Shown piece after piece: positions 6,502 to 13,434 of a DNA stretch of 64,000 bases. The position numbers and the translations under genes are program-made. The first letter of the stretch is position 1, and each line of letters starts with the position of its first letter. The stretch comes from Tuberibacillus sp. Marseille-P3662 (GTDB lineage Bacteria; Bacillota; Bacilli; Bacillales; Sporolactobacillaceae). The stretch spans positions 324,166 through 388,165 of the forward strand of contig NZ_FXBS01000003.1 of NCBI RefSeq assembly GCF_900178005.1. Direction: 5' to 3'. Below the pieces are notes generated by a model. The model had not been told where the DNA came from. It did no database searches and saw nothing but the letters and a program-made list of their open reading frames with translations.

Positions 6502-8337
6502 ATGAACCTAACAACAGTCTATGACAAGGATATGAACGTACAGGCCTATTTGGAGAACGCCCATGCCATCGACATCAAAACACCGAGCAACGCACTCTGG
6601 AAAGCGGGGTTCACATTGCCATTCGATGATCCCAAGAATGATTGGTGTCAACCGTTTTATAGAGTGCGACTTTATAAAAACAACAAAGAAGTGGGCTTGT
6701 TCCAGATTGTCCAGGAAACAACAACGAAAAAGAACGGTCAAAAGTTAAAATCTTACAAGTTAGAACATGTCCTAGCAACACTACTCGACAGTGCAATTGA
6801 CGGGTATAAGCAAAAAAACAACCGTTCAACAAGCTACAACATTGAATATTTGCTCTCATTTCAGAATGAGAAAAACTGGGTACTCGGTCAATGCGACTTT
6901 GAGTACCTTTTTTCATACAAATATGAGAATGTGAATGGCGTGTACAATGCGCTCATGAGTCTAACAGATCAATTCCCAGAGCCATTCCATTGGACGTGGG
7001 ACACATCGGTCTATCCTTGGAAGTTGAACCTTGTACGGGCGTCCACAGAACCACAAGCACGCATCAAACATCGTCATAATTTACAAAGTATTGAACGGGA
7101 TATGGATCCACGGGATATCATCACGCGGATCATTCCAAAAGGTTATGGTGAAGGCGTTAACCAGTTAACTATTGAATCAGTTAATAACGGACAAGCATAC
7201 ATTGATGCTGAACCGGAATTGATTGAGAAATTTGGATTGAAAACATACATCATGGTGGATCGTTCGATTGAGGATCCTAATGCTTTGTACAATGTCGCTA
7301 AAAAGATGTTAGATGAATACAAAATCCCTCCTGTTTCATACAAGGTTGGTGCTGCTGATGTGTCGCCTATCACCGACTCACCGATTGATGAGTTTGAAGA
7401 AGGAATCATTGTTGAGGTCGATGATGAAGATTTCGGTGTGTTCCAGGCTAGGATTGTTGATATTGATAGATCAGACGTCACAGGCAAACCGTGGGACGCC
7501 AATCTGGAAATTGCACGCAAGACCAAAAGCATCACTGACAGTCAGAATGAAATGAGGGACAGACAGCGGATTAATGAGGTGATTTCACAGGGCGCTACTA
7601 ATATTGACACACACCCATTCGCTGACAACTGTGACCCTGATCATCCGGCTGTTATGAACTTTGAATTCCCGGAAGAATTTGTTCATTTGAACAAGGCTTA
7701 TCTTAATTTTAAGGTGGAGCCGTTTCGTATGTACAGCAGGGCAACGGCTGGCGGCGGTGCTACTACACGAACAACAAGTGCGGGCGGTTCGGTTGAAACA
7801 ACGACAAGCGCGGGCGGATATGTTTCAAAATCTACCGCCAATGGCGGCGGTACGACTGAAACAACGGGATATTATTGTGGTGAAATCGATGCTTGTATAA
7901 CGGGGACAAGTGATCAAATCGGTGAAGGTACAAGTCATTTTCACTCATTACCGGGTCAACTTTTAAATCACAGTCACGAGTTGTCGATCCCAGACCATTC
8001 CCATAGTTTTAATGTTCCTTCTCATACACACGATGTTTCGATTGATCCACATACGCATCAAATCGAATTACCTGATCACACCCATAAAATTGAGCCAGGT
8101 ATTTGGGAGGGAACAAGGGCATCAAGTATCGAGGTTATAGTCGACGGTCAATCTATCGGCACATTTGGACAAGAAATAAACAAACTGAATCTCATACCTT
8201 ATTTAGACAAAGATAATGGCGGCCGTGTCACCCGAAGCCGTCACACCGTCGAATTGAAACCTGACAAGCTCAGTCGAATCACAACTAGTGTTGTTCGTCA
8301 GTTTTTTATCCAATCTCACGAAGGAGGAACATATTAA
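6502..8337 (+). CDS. Tail-associated protein (Tal/prophage endopeptidase tail family) with HxH-rich tip
   Basis: 611 residues. The N-terminal ~380 residues match the phage minor structural protein N-terminal/Prophage_tail family that forms the trimeric tail hub: KDMNVQAYLENAHAIDIKTP, a FDDPKNDW segment, a conserved RDIITRIIPKGYGEG and KPWDANLEIARKTKSITDSQNEM. Then a Gly/Thr repetitive linker (about residues 412-455) leads to a stretch of six HxH motifs at about 477-532 (HFH, HSH, HSH, HTH, HTH, HTH), the iron-binding arrangement seen in needle-like phage tips. The last part is a beta domain. No peptidase motif is visible. ATG 6502 follows GGGGTGATTGA. The last codons contain AAGGAGG, an unused ribosome binding site just before the thioredoxin cassette. 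Confidence 0.85.
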   Translation: MNLTTVYDKDMNVQAYLENAHAIDIKTPSNALWKAGFTLPFDDPKNDWCQPFYRVRLYKNNKEVGLFQIVQETTTKKNGQKLKSYKLEHVLATLLDSAIDGYKQKNNRSTSYNIEYLLSFQNEKNWVLGQCDFEYLFSYKYENVNGVYNALMSLTDQFPEPFHWTWDTSVYPWKLNLVRASTEPQARIKHRHNLQSIERDMDPRDIITRIIPKGYGEGVNQLTIESVNNGQAYIDAEPELIEKFGLKTYIMVDRSIEDPNALYNVAKKMLDEYKIPPVSYKVGAADVSPITDSPIDEFEEGIIVEVDDEDFGVFQARIVDIDRSDVTGKPWDANLEIARKTKSITDSQNEMRDRQRINEVISQGATNIDTHPFADNCDPDHPAVMNFEFPEEFVHLNKAYLNFKVEPFRMYSRATAGGGATTRTTSAGGSVETTTSAGGYVSKSTANGGGTTETTGYYCGEIDACITGTSDQIGEGTSHFHSLPGQLLNHSHELSIPDHSHSFNVPSHTHDVSIDPHTHQIELPDHTHKIEPGIWEGTRASSIEVIVDGQSIGTFGQEINKLNLIPYLDKDNGGRVTRSRHTVELKPDKLSRITTSVVRQFFIQSHEGGTY

Positions 8338-8341
8338 TTTT

Positions 8342-8406
8342 TCACTTCATGTTTTTAAATTTTGTGTCATAGTTTATAATGATTAATAACAAAAACATGG
8401 AAGTGA
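8342..8406 (+). promoter_or_regulatory. Ribosome-binding-site-masking hairpin with TATAAT in the loop
   Basis: Bases 8342-8356 pair with 8391-8406 (15 pairs, one bulged G). The right arm holds GGAAGTGA, the ribosome binding site for the GTG at 8413. The 34-base loop holds a perfect TATAAT at 8375-8380 with only a weak -35, so a local transcript would start near 8387 and lack the left arm. Confidence 0.7.
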
Positions 8407-8412
8407 TGAAAA

Positions 8413-9174
8413 GTGAAATTTAATAAACAAAATATAATCTTAACCGCTACACTTTTAATAATTACTGTTGCGGCTGTCACATGGGTTTCCGCGCATGGTC
8501 ATGATAAAGGGTCATTCGAATCATTAACAGTTGATGTGAAATCAACAGACGATGTGAAAAAGAAAGCACAGGATGTTTTATCGGATGAATTCGAAGAAAA
8601 CGAAAATTTATCAAGGGTTGAATTGGTACTACAGCGTCCTAACAAAACAAAAACAGTCATGAAGATAAATCGCGATAAATTCCAAAAATTTTTAAGTGAA
8701 GGTAATGGACTAGAGGATTACTTAACCGATTATTACACTTTGCCCGGAGAATCCAAAACGACATCTGGAACCCCTTATAAAAATGACTTCGACCTTAAAA
8801 ATTTAAAAGGTGAAAAAGTGAGTCTATCTGATTATAAAAGCGAAAAGGTTTTATTGAATTTTTGGGCGACCTGGTGCCATTATTGCAGACAAGAAATGTC
8901 GACACTGAATAAATTTTATAATCAAAATGACGTAAATATTGTTAGTGTTAATATTGGGGAATCCAAAGAAACTGTTGAAGGATTTAAACAAAAAACTGAC
9001 TTTGATTTTATTACGTTGTTAGATAAGAAAGCTGATGTATCGGAAAGTTTTAATGTTCACGTGCTGCCGACATCGATATTAATAGATAAGAATGGTAAGG
9101 TTTTAAAAAGGCATCAAGGCCCATTCATGAAACTAGATGATATTAATAATTTTATGAAGGACAAAAGCTCCTAA
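8413..9174 (+). CDS. Membrane-anchored thioredoxin-like protein (TlpA/ResA type) carried by the prophage
   Basis: 253 residues. Residues 7-28 form one hydrophobic anchor without a lipobox Cys, then about 90 residues of linker, then a thioredoxin fold from about residue 118: FDLKNLKGEKVSLSDYK, VLLNFWATWCHYCRQEMSTLNKFY, VNIGESKETVEGF, and the cis-Pro strand VLPTSILIDKNGKVLKRHQG. The active site is WCHYC. The family acts outside the membrane in cytochrome maturation or disulfide reduction. GTG 8413 is the only start in frame with the hairpin-masked binding site; the nearby ATG 8406 reads into a stop. It stands alone between tail and lysis genes, with its own promoter-like box and terminator: a classic moron. 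Its real substrate is unknown. Confidence 0.85.
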   Translation: MKFNKQNIILTATLLIITVAAVTWVSAHGHDKGSFESLTVDVKSTDDVKKKAQDVLSDEFEENENLSRVELVLQRPNKTKTVMKINRDKFQKFLSEGNGLEDYLTDYYTLPGESKTTSGTPYKNDFDLKNLKGEKVSLSDYKSEKVLLNFWATWCHYCRQEMSTLNKFYNQNDVNIVSVNIGESKETVEGFKQKTDFDFITLLDKKADVSESFNVHVLPTSILIDKNGKVLKRHQGPFMKLDDINNFMKDKSS

Positions 9175-9190
9175 CGGGGCTTATTTTTAT
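9165..9190 (+). terminator. Terminator of the thioredoxin gene
   Basis: AAGCTCC (9165-9171) pairs with GGGGCTT (9176-9182), followed by ATTTTTAT. It overlaps the stop codon at 9172-9174. Confidence 0.75.
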
Positions 9191-9193
9191 GTC

Positions 9194-9224
9194 AAAAAGC
9201 ATCCTCGAAAGAGGGTGCTTTTCT
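9194..9224 (+). terminator. Second, stronger terminator before the lysis genes
   Basis: A 12-pair stem (9195-9206 with 9211-9222) closed by a GAAA tetraloop and ending in TTTTC. Two terminators in tandem isolate the thioredoxin unit from the lysis module. Confidence 0.8.
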
Positions 9225-9247
9225 TATGCTTTGAAAGGGGGCCGACA

Positions 9248-9538
9248 ATGGAAGATGTGAAGGACATGGATATGCTCGAGCATTCTGTTCAACAAAACTC
9301 TGAAAATATTTCAGATCTAAAAGAAAGCGACAAGCAACTAGACAAACGAATCACAGCACTTGAGACAAATGACAAACTTCAAGACAGGAATATTCAAACG
9401 CTTGAAACAAGCTTAGGTAAAATCCAGGACGATACTACGTGGCTACGCCGTACCATTACCAGGGCTTTGATAACAGCTGGTTTCGGAGCGGCTTTTTCAT
9501 TAGTCGGTGGATTAATTTTGTATTTTTTAACCAAATAG
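9248..9538 (+). CDS. XhlA-family lysis accessory protein
   Basis: 96 residues with the start at ATG 9248, after GAAAGGGGGCCGACA; the upstream extension reads through a terminator hairpin. The first two thirds are coiled coil with heptads (LEHSVQQNSENISDLKE, RITALETNDKLQDRN), followed by WLRRTITRALITAGFGAAF and a C-terminal transmembrane segment ending LYFLTK. This is the standard layout of haemolysin XhlA (PBSX-type), a membrane protein that works with holin and endolysin in host lysis. First gene of the XhlA-endolysin-holin module. Confidence 0.85.
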   Translation: MEDVKDMDMLEHSVQQNSENISDLKESDKQLDKRITALETNDKLQDRNIQTLETSLGKIQDDTTWLRRTITRALITAGFGAAFSLVGGLILYFLTK

Positions 9539-9549
9539 GAGTGATTCAA

Positions 9550-10521
9550 ATGACAGTATCAGTAGAAACGTTGATTGACCGTAGTGTCCGAAACATGGGC
9601 GATGTTCACCCATTAGTTGAGAAAAAAACTAAGGAGGTGATTCGGCAAGCGTACAATGAAGGCATCTATGTTCAAATCTCGTCCGGTTTCCGTTCGTTTG
9701 ACGAGCAGGCCGAACTATACGCACAAGGTCGGACAACAGGCGGCAATGTCGTCACCAATGCCGAACCCGGCGAATCGGTACACAACTACGGTTTTGCCGT
9801 TGATTACTTTCTAACGTCTGACTATGGCAACAAAGCGTTATGGAGTGTTAATGACGACTGGTGCCGTGTTGCTGAAATCGCGAAAAGCCTTGGCTTTGAA
9901 TGGGGTGGTGATTGGACAAGCTTCAAAGACTATCCACACTTGCAGTTAACAGAAGGGTTAACATGGCAGGATCTACAGGCAGGACGCCGTCCTTCTTTTT
10001 GCGATGATGGAAATGTCGAACCTGTGAGTGACAATAACAATCTTTTGGAAAATGGTGACCAAAGCAGCGATGTCAAAGTATTTCAAGGTTCATTGGAGAA
10101 ATTAGGCTATGAACTCGGCCCCGTCGATGGCATATACGGACCGAAAACTGAAGCAGCAGTCAAACGATTCCAGGGTGATCATGACTTAGCCGTTGACGGT
10201 ATCATTGGCCCGAATACAAAAGCGGCGATCCATGAAGCGTTGAACAAAACAGAATACCCACTTCCTGATGGTGTTTGGAACACAGACGACAATGGCTATC
10301 ACAAGGAAGTTGAACAGATTCAGCGTGCATTGTGCGCTGTTTATTTTTATCCAAATAAAGGCGCTAAAAACAACGGCGTTGATGGTTACTACGGACCGAA
10401 CACACAAGATGCTGTTCGACGTTTCCAGTCTGTTTACATCCCACATGAAATCGACGGAGTGTACGGTCCAACGACACGCAAACATCTAAAACAAGTATTA
10501 AAAGAGAAAGGAAAGATGTAA
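9550..10521 (+). CDS. Endolysin: M15 peptidase with two peptidoglycan-binding domains
   Basis: 323 residues from ATG 9550, 6 bases after GGAGTG. Residues 1-150 are a VanY/CwlK-type M15 peptidase that cuts the L-Ala-D-Glu or D-Ala link of cell wall peptides: VQISSGFRSFDEQAELYAQG, SVHNYGFAVDYFL (zinc His and Asp) and YPHLQL (third zinc ligand). Residues about 178-240 and 255-320 are two PG_binding_1 repeats (VKVFQGSLEKLGYELGPVDGIYG, then VKRFQ; and VRRFQSVYIPHEIDGVYGPTT). The order enzyme then binding domain is typical of Bacillus-phage endolysins. Followed after 1 base by the holin gene. Confidence 0.92.
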   Translation: MTVSVETLIDRSVRNMGDVHPLVEKKTKEVIRQAYNEGIYVQISSGFRSFDEQAELYAQGRTTGGNVVTNAEPGESVHNYGFAVDYFLTSDYGNKALWSVNDDWCRVAEIAKSLGFEWGGDWTSFKDYPHLQLTEGLTWQDLQAGRRPSFCDDGNVEPVSDNNNLLENGDQSSDVKVFQGSLEKLGYELGPVDGIYGPKTEAAVKRFQGDHDLAVDGIIGPNTKAAIHEALNKTEYPLPDGVWNTDDNGYHKEVEQIQRALCAVYFYPNKGAKNNGVDGYYGPNTQDAVRRFQSVYIPHEIDGVYGPTTRKHLKQVLKEKGKM

Positions 10522-10522
10522 A

Positions 10523-10801
10523 ATGAACGAAATCCTAACGTTTGCAACAATCATTTTGCCAATCGTAACTGCTGTCACGGAGTTAATCAAAAGAACAGTA
10601 TCTGTGCCAAAAAATCTTGTGCCTCTTATTGCCTTGGTAGCTGGCCTTGCGATTGGGTATGCTGCAACACCTATGACTGATGTTGACTGGGTTCTGCGTC
10701 TTTGGGGCGGTGGCATCGCTGGTTTGTCGTCTACCGGCCTGTATGAAATTGCGCTCAAGAAACGACAAGGTAAGACTAAACAAAACAAAAAATCAGCGTA
10801 A
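10523..10801 (+). CDS. Phage holin
   Basis: 92 residues with two hydrophobic segments (about 5-22 and 32-50), a further amphipathic stretch around 60-78 (VLRLWGGGIAGLSSTGLYEIA) and a very basic C-terminus (KKRQGKTKQNKKSA). Size, topology and position directly behind the endolysin identify it as a holin that opens the membrane to let the endolysin reach the wall. The start ATG 10523 follows GAAAGGAAAGATGTAAA, so translation is tied to the endolysin stop. Confidence 0.85.
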   Translation: MNEILTFATIILPIVTAVTELIKRTVSVPKNLVPLIALVAGLAIGYAATPMTDVDWVLRLWGGGIAGLSSTGLYEIALKKRQGKTKQNKKSA

Positions 10802-10805
10802 TTTT

Positions 10806-10842
10806 AAGCCCGCTCTCCAAAATTGGAGGGTGGGCTTTTTTA
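10806..10842 (+). terminator. Main terminator of the lysis module
   Basis: A perfect 15-pair stem (10806-10820 with 10823-10837) followed by T(6) and ATTTTG. Confidence 0.92.
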
Positions 10843-10879
10843 TTTTGACAAATTATATTTTCTTTTGTAAGATGATTTT

Positions 10880-11005
10880 AAAGTTAGTTTTCGGCAAAAA
10901 ACTATATCTGAATGACGCAGGATATAAAGGTTAATTTATTGTATTACACTTTAACCAACTTTATCTGAACGGAGAGGGAAGAGGGCTGATAGCCCTCTTT
11001 TTATA
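10880..11005 (+). ncRNA. Candidate small RNA between the holin and the cargo operon
   Basis: No gene lies here, yet there is a promoter-like pair TTGACA (10845-10850) and TAAGAT (10868-10873) with 17 bases between, and a clean terminator stem GAGGGCT/AGCCCTC at 10981-10997 followed by T(5). The predicted RNA of about 125 bases contains two copies of a TATCTGAA repeat (10903-10932 and 10960-10978) whose relatives are found at 27765-27927. Function unknown; expression is not shown. Confidence 0.45.
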
Positions 11006-11486
11006 TTTCTAACAACTCATCAATATCAACGTTTACATTTTGAGCAACCAAATCCTGCTCTAATTTTTCTTTTGCGAATTCCGTGTATGTTTCGTTGAAT
11101 ATAGCGTTCCTACCTAGCTTTGATGACTCAAAATCCACCGTAACTTGTATACCCTCATCGTCTTGATCGGTGAATTCTACAAAATATGTTCCTGCATCAA
11201 TCCCCATATCCTCATCAGCTTGAACCTCAATTTCTTGCTCACCCGCATCGACCAAATCCATTATTTTCATTTTGATATCCTCCTTTGATTCTCCAAATAC
11301 TTCACGCATTACTTCATCTGTTACCAACCAAACCTTGCCGGATTGCCGAACACCATTGCCGATGTAGTTTTTTAATTTTCCACGGTTGCAAGACTGCCTA
11401 ACAGAACCGTTGTATTGTCCCCACTTCTCATCAGCTTCGCCGGAAGCGTATACTGACGAGAGTGGGTTTGCTACTTTTTTTCGCAA
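11001..11486 (-). CDS. HTH-domain protein, second gene of a two-gene cargo operon
   Basis: 161 residues from a TTG start that overlaps the upstream gene by 16 bases, behind GAGG. Residues 12-65 match the short helix-turn-helix domain found in many Firmicutes phage and accessory proteins: SGEADEKWGQYNGSVRQSC, NRGKLKNYIGNGVRQSG, KVWLVTDEVMREVFG. The remaining ~95 residues are strongly acidic (DLVDAGEQEIEVQADED) and unknown. The HTH makes it the likely autoregulator acting on the twin palindromes upstream of the operon. Whether the acidic part binds DNA, a partner or a host enzyme cannot be told. Confidence 0.75.
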   Translation of the reverse strand: MRKKVANPLSSVYASGEADEKWGQYNGSVRQSCNRGKLKNYIGNGVRQSGKVWLVTDEVMREVFGESKEDIKMKIMDLVDAGEQEIEVQADEDMGIDAGTYFVEFTDQDDEGIQVTVDFESSKLGRNAIFNETYTEFAKEKLEQDLVAQNVNVDIDELLEI

Positions 11487-11851
11487 GCATCCTCAAATTT
11501 TTCTTTGAAGTCGTCAAAATCCTCGACGTATCCATATCCTTTCACCCACGCTAAATCAAAGCTTTCAATTTCATCTAACGAATACATGCCTTTTGTACCG
11601 ATCGCGTCAGCGCTACTGTGAAAGGTGCGTACTGTGTTGATGTCTCCGTAAGAACTTGATACACGAGCATAAACATAGAACCTTTGGCCATCACGTTTCC
11701 ACTCAGCACCTTCCGAAACTAGACCGTCAATCGGATTAATGTTCGCTTTAAGATCTTCAAGTGTTTTTGATGTCCGAAAGACCTGTTCCTCCCTAGCATA
11801 TTCGCCCATATCAACAACCATCCGATACTGATTTAACAATTGTACATTCAT
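11471..11851 (-). CDS. Acidic 126-aa protein, first gene of the cargo operon
   Basis: Unknown protein. ATG 11851 follows GGAGGGTGATTCATA. The sequence is soluble and rich in Asp/Glu and Tyr, with VQLLNQYRMVVDMGEYAREE at the front, a predicted strand region DGQRFYVYARVSSSYGDINT, and a helical acidic end (YVEDFDDFKEKFEDACEKK). It overlaps the HTH gene. A small acidic protein coupled to an HTH regulator behind a twin-operator promoter, in the cargo region at the lysis end of a prophage, is the layout of anti-defence or toxin-antitoxin loci, but nothing in its own sequence proves either. Confidence 0.7.
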   Translation of the reverse strand: MNVQLLNQYRMVVDMGEYAREEQVFRTSKTLEDLKANINPIDGLVSEGAEWKRDGQRFYVYARVSSSYGDINTVRTFHSSADAIGTKGMYSLDEIESFDLAWVKGYGYVEDFDDFKEKFEDACEKK

Positions 11852-11881
11852 TATGAATCACCCTCCGGCGTTTGTTTTATT

Positions 11882-11935
11882 AACACGTTTGCGTGTTGTT
11901 AATACTTATTATACACGTTTTCGTGTAGATGTAAA
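11882..11935 (-). promoter_or_regulatory. Promoter with two matching palindromic operators
   Basis: Read on the minus strand: TTTACA (11930-11935), 16 bases, TATAAT (11908-11913). Palindrome O2, TACACG-TTTT-CGTGTA (11912-11927), fills the spacer and touches the -10; palindrome O1, AACACG-TTTG-CGTGTT (11882-11897), lies just after the expected start of transcription. The shared half site ACACG suggests one dimeric repressor, probably the HTH protein encoded by the operon. Confidence 0.8.
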
Positions 11936-11969
11936 CCCTTTTTTGAAATTCTCTTCGGATTTTTTCACA

Positions 11970-12005
11970 CAAAAATATCCCGGCCGCGGACGTGTGGGCC
12001 AGGAT
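11970..12005 (-). terminator. Terminator of the 12077-12906 reverse operon
   Basis: Nine-pair stem (11977-11985 with 11997-12005) followed on the minus strand by ATTTTT. Confidence 0.75.
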
Positions 12006-12076
12006 TTAAACTAATATATGGGAATAACTTAATATTACTGTTTTATGTTCAGTCACGCAATAACTTTCAGAAATTT

Positions 12077-12376
12077 TTACACGGTCAATTTCTCAATGTA
12101 TTCACGTACCCAATTCCTCAGATGAACGTTCGACAACTCGTGATCATCGTCCGTCATCCTTTTCCACATTATCCGGAAAACCGTGTAGTCATCCAACATC
12201 GATTCTTTATTTAGTCTTTCAACCCTTAGGTCATTCTCACGCATTTTTTGCTTAGTTTCCTTTAAATCATCCCATATAGCCTGATTATGGACGCCTTTCC
12301 TTTCCAAAGTTTCTTTTGCAGCAGACACAACGATGTATTTGTTTTTGAGTTCTAGCAGTTCAGTCGGTAGGATCAT
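12077..12376 (-). CDS. Hypothetical helical protein, 99 aa
   Basis: Third gene of a reverse operon starting with the XRE repressor. The protein is highly charged and helical (LLELKNKYIVVSAAKETLERK, then DLKETKQKMRENDLRVERLNK, then FRIMWKRMTDDDHELSNVHLRNWVREYIEKL). No family recognised and no membrane segment. The start ATG 12376 lies 9 bases after the preceding stop without a strong ribosome binding site, so it may be translated by coupling. Possibly an accessory partner of the membrane protein upstream. Confidence 0.6.
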   Translation of the reverse strand: MILPTELLELKNKYIVVSAAKETLERKGVHNQAIWDDLKETKQKMRENDLRVERLNKESMLDDYTVFRIMWKRMTDDDHELSNVHLRNWVREYIEKLTV

Positions 12377-12385
12377 AAATCCACA

Positions 12386-12703
12386 TCACGCACTAATTTC
12401 ATTTTGGCTTTTCTTCGATTTAGACGTACCTGCATCAACCATATAGAATATACCAGTTAAAAGATGCATGAGCCAGCCAACGAATGGGATAAACCCAACC
12501 AGTGAAGCTACAATACCTAAAATGGACGGGTGTTTCTGTTGTTCCTCTTTGACGCTAAAAACCAATATGACGATATGAAAAGCCAACATTAGCACTAAGG
12601 GTGTAAACAATGTTGAAAATAAAAACATATAAGCCAAAAACGGAATAGCAAACAATATTTCCAAGCTTCCAGCAATCCATTTCAATATTCGCGTTTTCCC
12701 CAT
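12386..12703 (-). CDS. Small prophage membrane protein, 105 aa
   Basis: Three hydrophobic segments (about 10-29, 33-52 and 63-90) and a basic Ser/Lys tail KSKKSQNEISA. The start ATG overlaps the stop of the XRE gene by one base behind AAGGAGAATGA, so the repressor and this protein are made together. Such repressor-linked membrane proteins occur in prophages as superinfection-exclusion factors, but I see no motif that proves it. Confidence 0.65.
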   Translation of the reverse strand: MGKTRILKWIAGSLEILFAIPFLAYMFLFSTLFTPLVLMLAFHIVILVFSVKEEQQKHPSILGIVASLVGFIPFVGWLMHLLTGIFYMVDAGTSKSKKSQNEISA

Positions 12704-12906
12704 TATTCATTCTCCTTTATCCATATTTCATTAATCTTCATATCGAGTTCCTCACAAATCCGGTATACGTTTTCGAATTTAGGTAGTGATTTACCTGTTA
12801 CAAACGAGCTTATAGCATGCTGACTAACGTTGATTCTTTTAGCGAACTCACCTTGACTGATCCCTCTCTCCCAAAGAATAATCTTCAAACGGCACTTGAA
12901 TTTCAT
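12703..12906 (-). CDS. XRE-family repressor, 67 aa
   Basis: A short Cro/C1-type DNA-binding protein: KIILWERGISQGEFAKRINVSQHAISSFVTGKSLPKFENVYRICEELDMKINEIW is a complete HTH_3 domain with nothing behind it. I chose ATG 12906, six bases after GGGAGGTGG, not the upstream ATG 12963 that reads through the promoter. It is transcribed away from the small-gene set at 13020-14241, so it probably controls the divergent promoters between them and may be part of the lysis-lysogeny or cargo control of the prophage. Confidence 0.82.
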   Translation of the reverse strand: MKFKCRLKIILWERGISQGEFAKRINVSQHAISSFVTGKSLPKFENVYRICEELDMKINEIWIKENE

Positions 12907-13019
12907 GATTGTCCACCTCCCATATATGAATAATATCATATAAAATTTGAAGTGTACACGCAATATTTGAATATAATATACATAAATATTTATTAGACAC
13001 CATGAAAGGAGGCATCAGC
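12907..13019. promoter_or_regulatory. Divergent control region of the XRE repressor
   Basis: Very AT-rich. On the plus strand TATAAT occurs at about 12972-12977. The region contains the palindrome GTGTACAC (12951-12958) and a TTTGAA motif repeated either side of it (12943 and 12965), plausible repressor half sites. Confidence 0.5.
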
Positions 13020-13118
13020 ATGAAATCAAAAATAAAAAACAGCATAGCTTTTCTGCTGTTTGTAACGGCTATCGTTTTAGAGTTTTACGCACTTTATCTT
13101 TGGCTCACCATGATTTAA
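13020..13118 (+). CDS. Single-pass membrane micropeptide, 32 aa
   Basis: ATG 13020 follows GAAAGGAGGCATCAGC, an excellent ribosome binding site. It reads MKSKIKNSIAFLLFVTAIVL and continues for twelve more residues to a TAA at 13116: a basic head, one transmembrane helix and a short tail. It is the first gene of a rightward set controlled from the XRE region. Size and layout resemble type I toxins or phage exclusion peptides, or simply a small membrane modulator; no direct match recognised. Confidence 0.6.
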   Translation: MKSKIKNSIAFLLFVTAIVLEFYALYLWLTMI

Positions 13119-13133
13119 ACAGGAGGGATTTGT

Positions 13134-13376
13134 ATGCATCCACTTTATCAGCGCATGGCGGAATTGTACTTTAAAAAGCGGTTTGCCGGCGGGATTACGG
13201 AAGAGGAAGAAAAGGAACTGGAATTGACTGTGGAAGCACACACACGAAAGGCAATGAAGCTTGGCCGGCTCTACAACCTCTCGTATGTGGCCTACACTAC
13301 TGAAGATTATGACTGGCTTCACGAGATATGCGCGGAAATCGATGCTATCAAAGAAGAATTGTTCGACTACATGTGA
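13134..13376 (+). CDS. Small phage protein, 80 aa (MHP...RMAELY family)
   Basis: ATG 13134 follows AGGAGGGATTTGT. It starts MHPLYQRMAELYFKKRFAGG, then TEEEEKELELTVEAHTRKAMKLGRL, and ends with DWLHEICAEIDAIKEE. This is a recurring short Bacillus prophage protein of unknown role, which I recognise by pattern rather than by function. Helical and soluble. It lies between the micropeptide and the second XRE gene. Confidence 0.7.
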   Translation: MHPLYQRMAELYFKKRFAGGITEEEEKELELTVEAHTRKAMKLGRLYNLSYVAYTTEDYDWLHEICAEIDAIKEELFDYM

Positions 13377-13434
13377 CAAAAGTATTTAAAGGGTTCGACA
13401 CTGACGTCAGAGAAACATTGATTGAGGTGTCGAT

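Noticed and set aside
6061-6916. Minus-strand frames opposite the spike and tail hub genes
   Set aside because: Opposite to strongly supported tail genes and without any domain or binding site.
9439-9549. N-terminal extension of the endolysin
   Set aside because: It reads through the XhlA gene in another frame; ATG 9550 has its own binding site.
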